The notes under the pieces were generated by a model. That model ran no database searches and had not been told where the DNA came from. It worked only from the letters and a program-made list of their open reading frames with translations. Source: Chlorops oryzae (lineage: Eukaryota; Arthropoda; Insecta; Diptera; Chloropidae). From it: a DNA stretch of 64,000 bases. The position numbers were made by a program, and so were the translations under genes. The stretch covers positions 38,662,395 to 38,726,394 of the forward strand of contig CM035808.1 in assembly GCA_020466095.1 (NCBI GenBank). The letters run 5' to 3'. Below are positions 44,207 to 57,281 of this stretch, in pieces; positions within the stretch are counted from its first letter, which is position 1, and each line of letters opens with the position of its first letter.

Positions 44207-45790
44207 TTAGACACGTTCCAATCGACAGATAGGTCCTTCTTCTACCATTTTCAAATCAACTTTCGGACCAACCAAGTCTCGAATGTTGTTAATGCCGTAT
44301 TTAATCATGGTGGGTCTTTCTAACGATAGACCCCAGGCAATAACATTAACATTCTCTGGCACGTTCATTGGCAATAACATTTCTGGTCGGAAGACACCAG
44401 AATTACCGACTTCAATCCATTTATTTAAGCCAGGATGGAAACAGAATATCTCCATACTGGGCTCGGTGTATGGATTATATGCCGGTTTGAATTCTAACTG
44501 GGTTATGCCAAGTTTTCTAAAGAACTCATATAGTGTTCCAATAAGGTCTCCCAAAGTTAAGCCGACATCAGCTATAACACCTTCGACTTGATGGAATTCG
44601 GCCAGATGCGTTGCATCGAGTGTCTCATTTCGAAAAACTTTGTCAATGCTGAAATATTTTGCTGGTTTAAATCCACCCGGTTGATTGGCAAGTTTATAAA
44701 GCATTCTCGCACTAACTGCCGTTGTATGTGTGCGTAGTAGATTTTTTTGCGCTTCTTCTATTTTCCAATCGTATCCATATCCTTGAGACCCGTATCCTCC
44801 ATTAGAATGCACCTCCTTAACTCGCAGCAAATAATCCTGTGGAAATTTATAGCTTTTGCTTGGCTTGCTTATAAAGAATGTATCGTGAGCATCACGAGCT
44901 GGATGCTGTTGTGGCTGGAAAAGTGAATCGAAATTCCAAAAGGACGATTCAACATAGTTATTGGTAGGCATTTCCGAGAAGCCCATTTCTAAGAATATCT
45001 GTCGAAATTCCGTACGCACTTTCAGCAAAGGATGCAAATGACCACGTGCAGGTGGGGCGCCAAGAGCATCAAAATTATAAGCTTTGAATTTGAGATCTTT
45101 CCAAAGTCCAGATGCCAGCATATCAACAGTCAAGTCAGTCTCAAGTTTTGCCAACGTAATCGTGAACTCTTCTCCTTTGCTCAAAATAAAGCTTTTCGTG
45201 TTGATTTCCTGCAGCAATTTTCGTTTCTTATATTCGTTTAAAACATTGGCAGGAAGACTATCGATCTTTGCACCTTCACTCTCAATTTTCTGAAGATTGT
45301 TGCGAACTGCATCTTCAATTTTTTCAACTTTTCGTTTCACCATGGGCGGATTATTACTTTTATCCACCCAAATCCAGTTTTGTGACATAGCTTTGCTGAA
45401 TCCCACCTTAGCATTGGGAGTTTTCATTAGCTCCGCTTGTGGGATTCCACTTTCTGGAATGCTTTCGTACACGACAGCTTCATGGCTTCCATTAGCTGCT
45501 ACAGATTTTCCTTCTTCAGTGAGTGCCAATGTTTTGTGAGTGGTCGGCTCTACCTGGGAAACAATAATTGATTTTCAATTACCAACCTGAGGGATTGCCC
45601 ATGAAATCCCATTGCAGTAGAAAGTTTAATTTGAAATACATACCTTTAATATGCCATCACCATGCGCTTGTATACTTTTTAACGCTCCCACTATTTTCTG
45701 ATGATCAACCTCAAACTGAGAGGCCAAGTCGAGAGTGTCAACATTATCGTTCCCTTCTAAGTATAAAAGAATTCTCTCTGTCACATCCAT
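44207..45790 (-). CDS. alpha-PheRS: Cytosolic phenylalanyl-tRNA synthetase alpha subunit (2 exons, 497 aa)
   Basis: Charges tRNA-Phe with phenylalanine in the cytosol as an alpha2-beta2 enzyme; the alpha subunit holds the class II catalytic core. Exon 1 is 45790-45644 ([14 protein letters not shown]..., 49 codons) and exon 2 45553-44207, phase 0 (AAG|GTATGT ... CCCAG|GTA). The N-terminal winged-helix-like region (1-60) is followed by [11 protein letters not shown]. The catalytic part has [22 protein letters not shown] (class II motif 1 region), [36 protein letters not shown] (motif 2) and [14 protein letters not shown] (motif 3, with its arginine). Length matches human FARSA (508). AATAAA lies about 55 bases downstream. 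The next gene rightward is the SKI7-like gene, then Smox. Confidence 0.95.
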
Positions 45791-46206
45791 TTGTCCCCCC
45801 CTTCAGGATCATTTCCATCAACGCATGCAACAACTTCCAACTGTATTTAAAATAGAGATGTCGAGTATATCGAGTACCCAAAAGAAAACGGGCAATTTAA
45901 TCAAATTTCGTAATCAGTGTTGCCGATTTTCATATATAGCCGGACCCCTCTATAACGAACTCCCGTATTGCGAAGTCTCCCAGCCGGAAAAATCACTGCT
46001 TCTGCAGTACTTCCGAACATATAGAACTATAGCTGCAACTTCGGCCAAAAGCTATTACGTGGTACACCACACTTACTATTACGTGGTTCACCACAACACT
46101 CGGCTTATGGCGTGGTTCACCACAGTTGAACTTTTTCACCAAATCATGCCATAACGCGCCAAAATTTGGCCGAAGTTGCAGCTATAGTTCTATATGCTTC
46201 CGAAGT

Positions 46207-47371
46207 TGTGAAAATTCATACTGCGACTACTCGCATTACTAACCCTTACTTCTAAAGAAGTTTGTTATGAGATGGCCGCTATTTTCAATATGTACTTCAA
46301 AATTCATCTGTTATTCATTAGGTAAAGGGGTGTATGGCCCTGATCCGCATGAAAACTTCATTTGGGCAAAGAGTACATGCTGGCTGTCTAAAATGGATCC
46401 AATGTGCATGATTCTTTCATTTGAAAATAGAGGATATGCTGCTAACATTAATGAAAATATCATTCTTAGCAAAGACTATGGTGCCAACGGGAATGAGAAT
46501 TTCATATAAAAAAAAAATAACGCCCCGGGGATCTGAGAGAAGAAACGTAAATTTTTTAAATTTTCTAAATGTATTAACAAGTAGTGAAGCATTCATTTGT
46601 AATGAGGCCAATCGGTGCTTTTTTGAATGATCTTCTAGTGAAAATATCATAGAAGCAAGAGCTCGTTGCAACAGACCCTTTTTTAAATGAAATTTTCACT
46701 TGAAAGAAGTTTGATTACTCCTATTTTCATTGAATATCTTATGAAATTTTCATGACAAGATGTTTTTCCAATCTGTCTGCTACAATTCTTAAAAGTTTTA
46801 AAACTTGGTTGTACTTAAGATGTATCAAGAATTGAAACTCTCAAGTCTTTCCAGAGGCGCTGATGGGTCATAGTCACGAACAGGGGCGGACTGGCCCCAT
46901 GGGCAACCGGTCAAAAGCCCGGTGGGCCTCCAGTGTGCTGTGCTTTTTAGCTGTTACGTTTTTTTTTTTAGGTAACGAAGCCCCATTTTTCAAACGCCCG
47001 GTGGACTCTTTGACCCCCAATCCACCCCTGGTCACGAAGTAACAATATATGACTATATCCGCCAATTTTTTCAAATATTCATTGAAAAAATACAAATTCG
47101 GAACCGCTTTTTAATACATTCAATTTAATTCATTCATGTTAGCAGCATATACTCTATTTGCAAATGAAACAATCATGCACGTTTGATCCATTTCAGCCAG
47201 CCTGCATGTACTCTTTTCTCAAATGAAGTTATCATGGGGACTAGGGTCATTCACTTCTTTTCCTAATGAATGACACATGAATTTTGAAGTACTGAAAACA
47301 GCGGCCATCTCCTAACAAACTTCATTAGAAGTAAGGGCTAGTAATGCGAGTAGTCGCAGTTTAAATTTTCA
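46207..47371. mobile_element. 1.16-kb TIR element
   Basis: Left GTGAAAATTCATACTGCGAC and right complement ending AAATTTTCAC are inverted over about 90 bases, including CTACTCGCATTACTA and TAGTAATGCGAGTAG, then CTTACTTCT and AGAAGTAAG. Both arms also carry ATGGCCGCT / AGCGGCCAT. Interior open frames are short and not protein-like. Confidence 0.75.
46881..47030. mobile_element. 150-bp hAT-like MITE, perfect 8-bp duplication
   Basis: Ends CAGGGGCGGACTGG and CCAATCCACCCCTG; GTCACGAA flanks both sides (46873-46880, 47031-47038). Inner CCCGGTGG words are also inverted. It is inserted in the 46207-47371 element and is therefore younger than it. Confidence 0.9.
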
Positions 47372-47437
47372 CCACTTAGGAAGTTGTGCAGAAGTAGTGA
47401 AATTACCGGCTGGGTATACTTACTTCGTCTTAAGAGT

Positions 47438-48038
47438 CTATACTGAGATATGCAGTAACTACTTGCACATTAGGAGCCTATATGCTACAACATCGTAAAG
47501 TGTGAGATAGACAACTATATGCACGCTCCCTTAATTCTTTAAAGTATGCCAATAATTTAACATCTTCGAAGTCGGTGTCAGTATTTACTTTAAAAAATGT
47601 GCCGCAATCAGCTGTCCTGGCATTTACTTTGCATAAAAAATGGACATGTTCATTTCTATGGCGAAGTAAACCAGGAAAGTCGCATGCAACCCTGCGCTCT
47701 TGATTACTTGACATCTCAGCATATATTACTATATATGTCACTCTCATAGATTTCGGGCGGGACATTTCGCGCCAGTTAGAAAGAGATGTTACTCGGCAGG
47801 CAAAAAAAGAGCGAGAGGGAAATACTTTTGGTGAGTACCTATGTGAAAAATGCTCATTTTGGTGGGTACCCAAGACCGTGTTGAAAAGAGCCAAAATAGA
47901 AACGGCTCCTGAGTGACATATATAGTTATATATGCATCTCAGTATAAGCGAAAGTAAAGTATTTACTTCGAAGTACTTTTCAATTTTTTTTGCACGTATT
48001 TCTTGTGGGCGCTTTACTTACTGCATATCTCAGTATAG
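47438..48038. mobile_element. 601-bp TIR element (CTATACTGAGATATGCAGTAA ends) with nested insertion
   Basis: Left CTATACTGAGATATGCAGTA and right TACTGCATATCTCAGTATAG are inverted and nearly perfect. It contains the element at 47720-47935. No coding sequence. Confidence 0.8.
47720..47935. mobile_element. Nested MITE with TATATGTCACTC arms
   Basis: Left GCATATATTACTATATATGT and right ACATATATAGTTATATATGC are inverted; ATCTCA is repeated on both sides as a likely target duplication. The same element, in the other orientation and truncated, is at about 13005-13165. Confidence 0.75.
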
Positions 48039-48220
48039 GCTCTGAGAATGGGCCATTAATTTAACAAAATTTACTTGTCTAAATTTGCTCGGCAACACTG
48101 AATACGTGACACATTGGCATCAATCTCATATCAACAATCTCAGCTGACTAACGCAACAAAATCCCTTTGGCTTTTAAAAAAAAAAAAAAAGTAAAAATTT
48201 CGAATAAAAAAATCTACCCA

Positions 48221-49006
48221 ATGGAAAATTTCACTCTAAAAAGCGTCAAACAAGACAACGATACAAGTCTCGGAACAATAAATAATGTTATATTAAAATC
48301 TGAAAGCACATTACCTAGAAAATTTACAATTCCAGTTCTAAAGTCAACAAAGCAACAATCAGGTTCTCCAACATTTCCCACGTCAAACATCAATCAGTTT
48401 ATATTAAAACAACTAGAAGAGCAGGAAACTAGTTCAACTCTAAATGCAAGTAGATTCAATGTTCCAGTTTTGGCTAAACCGTCTACTGGCTTTACAATTC
48501 CGGAATTCAGAAATACGAAACTTCAAGAACTTCAAATCTGTAGACGTTTGGAGCAAGATGGAAATCAATCGAAAGAGTTAAATTCAGAACGCAAAAACGA
48601 CGAAACCCAAACTCAGGATCACATCATTGATTTGACAACGGCATTAAGTTGTGCCACAATAAGTAGCAGCACTAGCAGTAGCAGAAATAATGGAAGAAAT
48701 CAAAGTAAAAAAGCCGAATTGGATTCTTTTGAAATCCCTTTTATAGACTGTGATCGTCAGCAGCAGTTCCTTCAAAACGATAACTATTGCCTTATAGATA
48801 TTTCAAATACACGATTTCAGCATAATTTAGCACCATCACCTTCTACATTGGGCAGATATTTCTCATCAAAAACGAAAAGACGTGTAGAACTGCCAGTAAA
48901 GAGAGCATTCAAAGCAAAACACCAAGTGCAAAGATTCCTTTTTGATACGAAGTCACCAGATGATCTTGTTTTAGCATCTCTCAATCGTTTTACACGAACG
49001 CAATAA
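48221..49006 (+). CDS. Intronless 261-aa protein with a C-terminal HBS1/SKI7-type SPDD motif
   Basis: The start is the ATG of MENFTLKSVK; the open frame extends upstream only through an A run. The protein is low in complexity, basic and Ser/Asn/Gln-rich. Three short repeats occur in the first half: FTIPVLKS (about 37), FNVPVLAK (about 80) and FTIPEFRN (about 91). A conserved-looking segment IIDLTTALS follows near 145. The C-terminus reads RFLFDTKSPDDLVLASLNR (about 239-257). F-x-FD-x2-SPDD-[IL]-V is the pattern I recall from the exosome-binding ('patch-4-like') segment of HBS1/SKI7 proteins. By that reading it could link the cytoplasmic exosome to the SKI complex, without the GTPase domain of HBS1, like the short HBS1L splice form in humans. 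This is inference from one motif plus architecture. AATAAA at 49081-49086. Confidence 0.65.
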   Translation: MENFTLKSVKQDNDTSLGTINNVILKSESTLPRKFTIPVLKSTKQQSGSPTFPTSNINQFILKQLEEQETSSTLNASRFNVPVLAKPSTGFTIPEFRNTKLQELQICRRLEQDGNQSKELNSERKNDETQTQDHIIDLTTALSCATISSSTSSSRNNGRNQSKKAELDSFEIPFIDCDRQQQFLQNDNYCLIDISNTRFQHNLAPSPSTLGRYFSSKTKRRVELPVKRAFKAKHQVQRFLFDTKSPDDLVLASLNRFTRTQ

Positions 49007-49362
49007 CATTATTTTAGTTTACTACAGCATATTAACATACGACTATTTTAAGACAACGATTTTTCCTAGCTTTAAATGAAAATAAATTATATTTATCTTA
49101 GAAATATTTCGAGTGTCTACATTAAGTATTATAGTTCCTCCAATGCAAAAATTGTTTAACATCTCATTAGTTGAATTTTAACATTTCATTAATATCAAAG
49201 GCTGCAGAATTTGCTTCAAAAGTATAATTTGAATATTTTTCAGCTATTTCTTTATTTGTTCTTTTTAAAGTTGTTTACGCCAGTTAGCACAAGCATCGGT
49301 CAAAAATTAGAAAACATTCATTCATCATTTTTACTTGACTTCAATTCAATGAATTTTAGTTA

Positions 49363-49566
49363 TAGCATGTTTCCACATAGTGAATTAACCAAATGAATTA
49401 TAGTTATTTCGGACATTTAGAAGCGTATAATTACGATTATTATTGAAAATATTGGTTCAGAAGACTAAAAACAAATAATAATGTTGATAATATTTGATGC
49501 AGATGCTTTACAGACTCTAATCCATATGGTTAATTCACTATGTTAATTCAATGTGGAAACATGCTA
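49363..49566. mobile_element. 204-bp MITE, TTA duplication
   Basis: Ends TAGCATGTTTCCACATAGTG and its near-complement GTGGAAACATGCTA; AATTAACCA and TGGTTAATT lie inside. TTA flanks both sides (49360-49362, 49567-49569). Non-coding. It lies about 350 bases past the stop of the SKI7-like gene. Confidence 0.85.
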
Positions 49567-51596
49567 TTAGATGTAGAGTAAAGATAAATGAAAAAATCAT
49601 AGGTGTATACCTTTATCAATGCAATGCAAAACTCTATGAATCCAAATTTACACCATTATGATGTTATGCTGGTATGTATGAATGAAATGATTAAAGATAG
49701 GAACTTGAAAAATAAAAATCGATAGAAATTTATATGAAAATATAAATACATATCGTCGTTCGCAAGTTATTCTGTTCTATATGACAAATTTGTGTTTTTG
49801 GTAAATCGCGTTTAAAGTTTGGTCGTCAGTTAAAAAAAACTGAACCGAAAAAGTTGTCGACAGCTTTTTACCAATGAAAGATATAGTGTTCGTGAATTTT
49901 TCTGTTAAAAAAAATTCTGTTTTTGGATACGATTTTACGACCAGGAAGCGTTTAAAAAAATTGCTTTGTTCTATGTGCACTCTTTTACGAAGCTCTTTTT
50001 GTTTCATAGCATATAGAACAAACTGTTAGGAAGTATTGTGAGATAAGAAATGAAAATGATAGTGTTTTACGCAACAAAAACTTTATTCAATATCACATTC
50101 AAATTATTTAATAATTAAACTCAATCTTATAAATATATTTCAATAAGATCATTTAACCCTTGAACGGAAAATTTGTATTTATTCTTATTATTGTTTTTAG
50201 TTTATTCTAAAGTATTAAGAACGAAATTAAAAGTGTTTTCGGGTCTTATATAAAAATTTCCGTTCCAGGGTTAAAGTAAGAATAGTTGAGTATGATAAGT
50301 TTCTGCCATAAAATAAAATCATATAAAAAATTAATCAAATTCATTAAATGATGAAATTTTGACTTCGATTCAACGGAGATAAATTTGATTTGCCAACAAA
50401 AAATTTATAAAAAGTTATTATAGTACGCCACTGCCTTCAAGAGTATCCGCCTTCTTTCCACGCCCACTTGGTCTTACTAATGTCTCCGTGCATCTCCATA
50501 CCAAAGTTCAATACCATAACTTAACTCCTTCGACAACAAAAGTGTATACAGACAGACAGACATGGCTTACCTAATCTTCTGCGACATTGATCATTTCTGA
50601 ACATATTTTCGATCCCGAGAGAAATCGACGCAGAATGTTTCAGGAAACTAACGGGAAAGACTTGAAATTTAATTCGAAATTTTTTTAGTCCGTTTTTGTT
50701 CTATATGCACAATTATTTTCATATAGAACACAATGATAACGAAGCTTGTCACTAAAGTGTTTAAAGCACAAAGTTGATGTCTCATATTTCAAAAACTATA
50801 AAATATAGGAGTAAACTTTTGACACAGATCGAAAGATCTCGAAAAGTTAGCCTAAGACTCGGTCTTATCTAAATTTTTTTTTCCATTTTGCGGTATAGAC
50901 CACAATAACTTACGAACGACGATATATTTTTTTAGTCTTATTCCGTTTGTAATGACCGGCTGAGAGGTGAATCTTGTTGCTTGAGATTTATCTGATTTGC
51001 CACCAAACTCCTCCAAAATGACTGAACCGATTTTAACGAAGTTTTGGGTGCATATCGGGTGGGCCTGAGAACCAGCCAACATCTATTTTCATACTCTTAA
51101 ACTGAATATCTGATCCCATCGAGCAATTTTTATTATCGAAACTATCGAATGAAGCGACTATCCATAGTCTTCCAACTCCACTTCGCACACTATACTAGAA
51201 AACAAGGAAAAGTAGACGCAATGGAAATGAAAAAAAATTTACCATTTGTATATGTATATTTTTGTTTGCAGGCTTTTTCCCGCGTGGCGAATGGTAAAAA
51301 ATGAATATTGAATTTCTTTAATAAAATAATAATGAAATATAAAAATAAGGAAATTTTTTAACGAAAAAAAATATGGAAAAGCGTGTACAATAATATTATT
51401 GAATGCTTCATACATACATAAATACATACATCAACATATGTATGATGAAAGTAGATTGGTTACGATGCCAAATTTTTCTTCCCAAACATTTAAAAGAGAA
51501 AACACATTTTGGCGCCTAATAAAAGATTCTGCAAGGGACAAAAATTTTATAATTTTCTTAAAACATTATTATCATATCTTTATATGTGATCATATC

Positions 51597-51960
51597 ATGT
51601 GAAAAGGAAGAAAATGTAGGATTGCCACAGGGATCAGTTTTGTCAGCATTACTGTTTGTGATTTACATAATCGAACGTAAAAGCTACCGATTAGCACTTT
51701 AAAAAAGACTTTTTGCAGAAGATGCATACAGACTGGGGTAAAAATCTAAAATTGCGTTACGTAAAAGCAAGAGATGTTGCCGCAGTTATGAGATTGAAGC
51801 TCAGCATAATGACGAGAACTAGTGCGATTACCACGATGAAATTTATTGCCACAACGTTATCCAATCTAGGAAATCTACCAGAGCTATTTGTCAGATCGGG
51901 TAAGGTATATATAGAATGACATAACACACAAGAACAGGAACGGACTCCACCTACCAGTAG
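51597..51960 (+). pseudogene. LINE reverse-transcriptase fragment, copy 1
   Basis: Encodes GLPQGSVLSALLFVIYI, the conserved reverse-transcriptase block around GxPQGSxLSPxLF, at about 51617-51670. After that come broken equivalents of the FADD region and the C-terminal NLGNLP segment. Several frame breaks. It is followed within about 70 bases by a second, longer copy of the same segment. Confidence 0.7.
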
Positions 51961-52027
51961 TAAGATCAGAATTAGAAAAAAAATACATTTACTCTACGAC
52001 AAAAAGAATAAAAAGACAAATCATAAT

Positions 52028-52467
52028 CATGTGAAAAGGAAGAAAATGTAGGATTGCCACAGGGATCAGTTTTGTCAGCATTACTGTTTGTGATTTACAT
52101 AATCGAACGTAAAAAGCAACCTTAGCACTTTAAAATAAGACTTTTTGCAGAAGATGCTCTGCTGGGGGTTAAAAATCTTCAAAAATTGCGTTACGTAAAA
52201 CAAGAGATGTTGTACAGTTTGAATTGGCTTAGCATTAAGGAACTAGTGCAGTATTACACGATGAAATTTATTCACAACATCAATCTAGGAAATCTACCAG
52301 GCTATTTGTCAGATCGGGTAAGGTATAATAGAAATATACATAACAATCAAACAAGAACTAGGAACGACCTCCACCTACCAGTAGTAAGATCAGAATTAGA
52401 AAAAAAGAGCATTTATTTTGAGGGAATAAAAGAATACAACAAGGTACCTGAAATTATAAAAGCATGA
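52028..52467 (+). pseudogene. LINE reverse-transcriptase fragment, copy 2
   Basis: Starts with the same CATGTGAAAAGGAAGAAAAT and GLPQGSVLSALLF coding block, then IRLFAEDALL (the FADD motif altered to FAED). An open stretch follows (52186-52467) with LGNLPGYLSDRVRY and HLPVVRSELEKKSIYFEGIKEYNKVPEIIKA-like residues, typical of the end of LINE ORF2. Finger and palm parts upstream are missing, so it cannot encode a working enzyme. Confidence 0.75.
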
Positions 52468-53424
52468 TAAAGAATTAAAGAAATTATTGTTTGAATACTA
52501 TAAAGGGGGACCAAATAGATAGAATAAGATGTGTTTTATATATCGCACCCTTGCTACTAAATCGGTACAAATCAAAACCTCGCATTTCTGGAACAATCAT
52601 TCATTCTCATTTGAAACTTATAAAAAATAATTCTTTTTCTAAACTTATAATATTCTTAATTGACTACTGCATCGGTCCATATAAGCATACATTTTCTAGG
52701 TGTTGCGATTCTTGCAGAAAAATTTAGTCGAAAATAAAAAAAAATTGATTAAAAAGTTTTTGAATCGTGGCGGCTTAGGAGCAAGGGTGCGATATGCTTA
52801 TAAATAATGAATTGTTCTTGCAAAGAAGTGTAGTTTCCCTCATTTTTTTTCACAGCGCAAATGAAATGTTTCTCTTTCACCGTTATGAATTCAAAGCGAC
52901 ACCAGTTGACGATACCTTTCGAAAGAGTATCGAGTACTTATGAATAATTTTGAGTTGAAAAGTATCGACTTGGTTATGCTAATGAGTAGTCGCATTCATC
53001 GCTTCACTATTCCAGACGCCTGTATACCAAAAATTGTATTTTATTGCGTGTCTGAAAATTTAGTTAAATAAGTGCATTAAAAACGAGGTATTAATATTGA
53101 ATTCAAAATAAGAAAAAGCTCATATTTTAACCCCATCATGGGCAAACAGATTTTAACTTTAAGGTGTGAAAATGAACCTCCCACAAAGCCAAAAAAAAAA
53201 TGGATTCAGAGTTGAATGTTTCGAACCGAATTCTTTGTGTTTCTAAGAACCGAATTTTGCCGACTCAACTTTACAAAGGGAGAAAAGAAGTGTGAACGAT
53301 TGTCGTTTTCAGGAGCGAACGTTCAAGTTTCATGTACTGCAAAGTATATTTAATTAATTTAAGATAATAGCAGCAACAACAACAATTCTGCATCAATTCC
53401 GTCACTTTTCCTTATGAGCCGTAC

Positions 53425-54170
53425 AATTTCATACGATTTTGGATCGCGATCCAGAAATTCTGAATCGCAGATAAACTTTTTGCATATTCAGATTGGACCG
53501 ATGAGCAAATCTTGGAAAAATTTGTTTTGTTTTGATGAAAGTTGCTTGATGATGGTCTGTCTACCTTATAGACTAACCTCTGAATATGATTAATTCCGCT
53601 TATTTGACTGTACGCAGGCACCTGCATGCACAAGACAAGAGAGATTTCGTGACTGGTAACATAGTAGAGTTTGTGGAGGTTGACATGGACGATGATGTGG
53701 GAGCGGCCGCAAACAATTCGACGTCTATGCGTCGTCAACCCGGTTTATTGGAAGAAACAAACATTGAATTGTTGGTCGAAATTGAAATAAGAAACTATGC
53801 TGCGATACTACGATAAAATAAAATACAAAAATTTGTTCTCAAACCGAAACTAGCGCTCGATCGCATGTACAGCCCTATTCTAAATGAATATTTCCTGGCA
53901 GTTTTTTCCTCAAAAGGCAGAAAAAATTCAGAACCTCAGAAGGCAGAAAAAATTCAGAACCACAGTATAATATCAAAAAATATATAATATAAAAAATATA
54001 TATATTAAAAAATATATAATATAAAAATAATATAATATAAAATATATACATAATATAAAAATAATATAATATAAATCGAAATAATTTTATTTATGAGTTT
54101 GACTTGTAGGAATCAATTGAAATTGATTCAAAATTTCTGGATCGCAATCCAAAATCATATGAAATTTCTG
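53425..54170. mobile_element. Decayed inverted-repeat element, about 750 bp
   Basis: AATTTCATACGATTTTGGAT followed by CGCGATCCAGAAATT (53426-53460) is the inverted copy of the AATTTCTGGATCGCAATCCA ... ATCATATGAAATT stretch (54131-54165). A short frame inside (53586-53816, MINSAYLTV..., acidic DMDDDVG then RRQPGLLEE) looks a little like the C-terminus of HARBI1-type transposases, but I cannot support that firmly. An ATATAA-rich tract lies at 53985-54075. Confidence 0.45.
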
Positions 54171-55303
54171 GAAAAAGTGCTGTTGGACTACTACCATTGT
54201 TGGTGGTGGCATTTCACATGTTCTTGATATGTGTCCCAGCAATCATAGCGGAATGTTCTCCAATGAAAATTTTCTCCACCGAAAAAGACAGTATGCTAAG
54301 CGTCCACACATGAAAAAATGTGATGACCTGTGCTTAAAAATGTTCAAAATACTGAGTTCCTTTATATTCACTTATATTATTCTTTTTCATATTAACTTGG
54401 ATTGCGACCCAGATATTTTGAATAGCTTTTTCTATTTCCGACCAAGCCGTTGGTTCGCATGACATTGCGAATTTTACATACTACTCTTAATGCAACTTCA
54501 TTTTGGGTGAAGTTTTTATAACTTTTGTAAATATTAGAAAAGCTACAGGTCGTGTTTGTGGCTTAATTGCCGATGGCGCTGCTAATTGACAATGCCGCAA
54601 AATCATATTTTTCTTGATGCTGAAGTTGGCTGTCCAGTGGAAAGTTTTTCGATTTAATTTTTTTTTTTTTACAGGAAAATTGTCACGCGATATGAGCAAT
54701 AAAACTTCCTTGACAACAGACGTTCTCGCCTCAGTTATGTCAAAGTTATTAGTACACACTCATTAAGAGCTCAATCAGTATTGTTTTTGAATGCAATACA
54801 AACAGAATCAGCAAAATAAGAGGGTTAGAGCTTGGTTAGTAATGTAAATTTTATTTTGATTTTATTAGATTTGATTTCTCTCGAATTGCTCGATCTTAAA
54901 TTTATGGGATAAAAGAACAAAATCAAAAGCCGAAATAACATTTCAATAATCCACGTTAAAATGCTAAAACATCCAATTCAATTAAGGTTCATTGGATGTT
55001 TATTTTAAGATCATAAGTAGTCACAGTTTAGATTATGTTTTAAAAGCAAATTCCAGCCACTTGAACGTAGGTATTATTTAATAAGTGTAAAGGTATGGAG
55101 TTGTATGTTTTCTTTGTTTTTGCATTTTTCGTGGTATCACAACGGGCCCATGTTAGGCCTGAAAGTGTCACCCTTGGTGGCAGCTACACTAACCAACCCA
55201 CAATTGTATGAAAAAATATATTTTCTCAGAAGATAAACGCTTATTCGATGTATCTAATGGGCAATGGACGTCATTTAAGTAATTGAATTATTTTTATTTT
55301 CAG

Positions 55304-57008
<1,705 letters not shown>

Positions 57009-57281
57009 GCTGATCAAATATTTTACAAAAAAAAAATTTTTTTTTTCCTAACCTTAATTTACAATTTTCGATATGCCCCCTTCGGTATTTAAACCCGTTT
57101 GAATATGTGCATATGTACAAGAGGAATATGTAATTAGCTCACTGCTCAAGATGTCGTTGATATTTCGAAGAATAATTTCACTGTTTATCGTATAAAATAA
57201 TATCCATTCCTTTTGATATCTTTTTAAAACACTAAATTCAGTTTTGTTTTGAAGCAATAGCCCCCTCCCTTTGTTTTTATT
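57009..57281. other. Smox 3' untranslated region
   Basis: Begins after the TAA at 57006-57008. I found no AATAAA in this stretch. The first on the plus strand is at 57463-57468, inside the adjoining transposon, so the Smox message may end within the transposon. Confidence 0.4.

Larger units (their letters stand above)
45942..47417. mobile_element. Composite pogo-like element with nested insertions
   Basis: Left side GGACCCCTCTATAACGAACT then CCCAGCCGGAAAAATCACTG; right side GTAGTGAAATTACCGGCTGG, so the inner part of the ends is inverted, but the right terminus is decayed. Inside lie the palindrome at about 46020-46195 (same as at 17760-18046), the 46207-47371 TIR element, and within that the hAT MITE 46881-47030. 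Boundaries of the outermost element are approximate. Confidence 0.6.
45791..48220. other. Divergent spacer filled with nested TIR elements
   Basis: Between PheRS alpha (-) and the SKI7-like gene (+). About 45830-45940 is ordinary spacer. 45942-47417 and 47438-48038 are two nests of inverted-repeat elements. The last 180 bases form the likely promoter of the downstream gene. No cellular gene. Confidence 0.55.
49007..55303. other. 6.3-kb spacer upstream of Smox
   Basis: No intact gene. Contains a MITE at 49363-49566, a repeat related to 19566-20430 on the minus strand near 50440-50620 (CAGACAGACAGACATGG), two LINE reverse-transcriptase fragments (51597-52467), and a decayed inverted-repeat element at about 53425-54170. 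The remaining parts (49570-50440, 50620-51590, 52470-53400, 54180-55303) show only AT-rich sequence. Part of this may be first exons and introns of Smox, whose 5' untranslated part begins upstream of 55304. Confidence 0.5.

Noticed and set aside
53586..53816. HARBI1-type transposase C-terminus
   Set aside because: Similarity is limited to an acidic stretch and a few residues; not enough to call.
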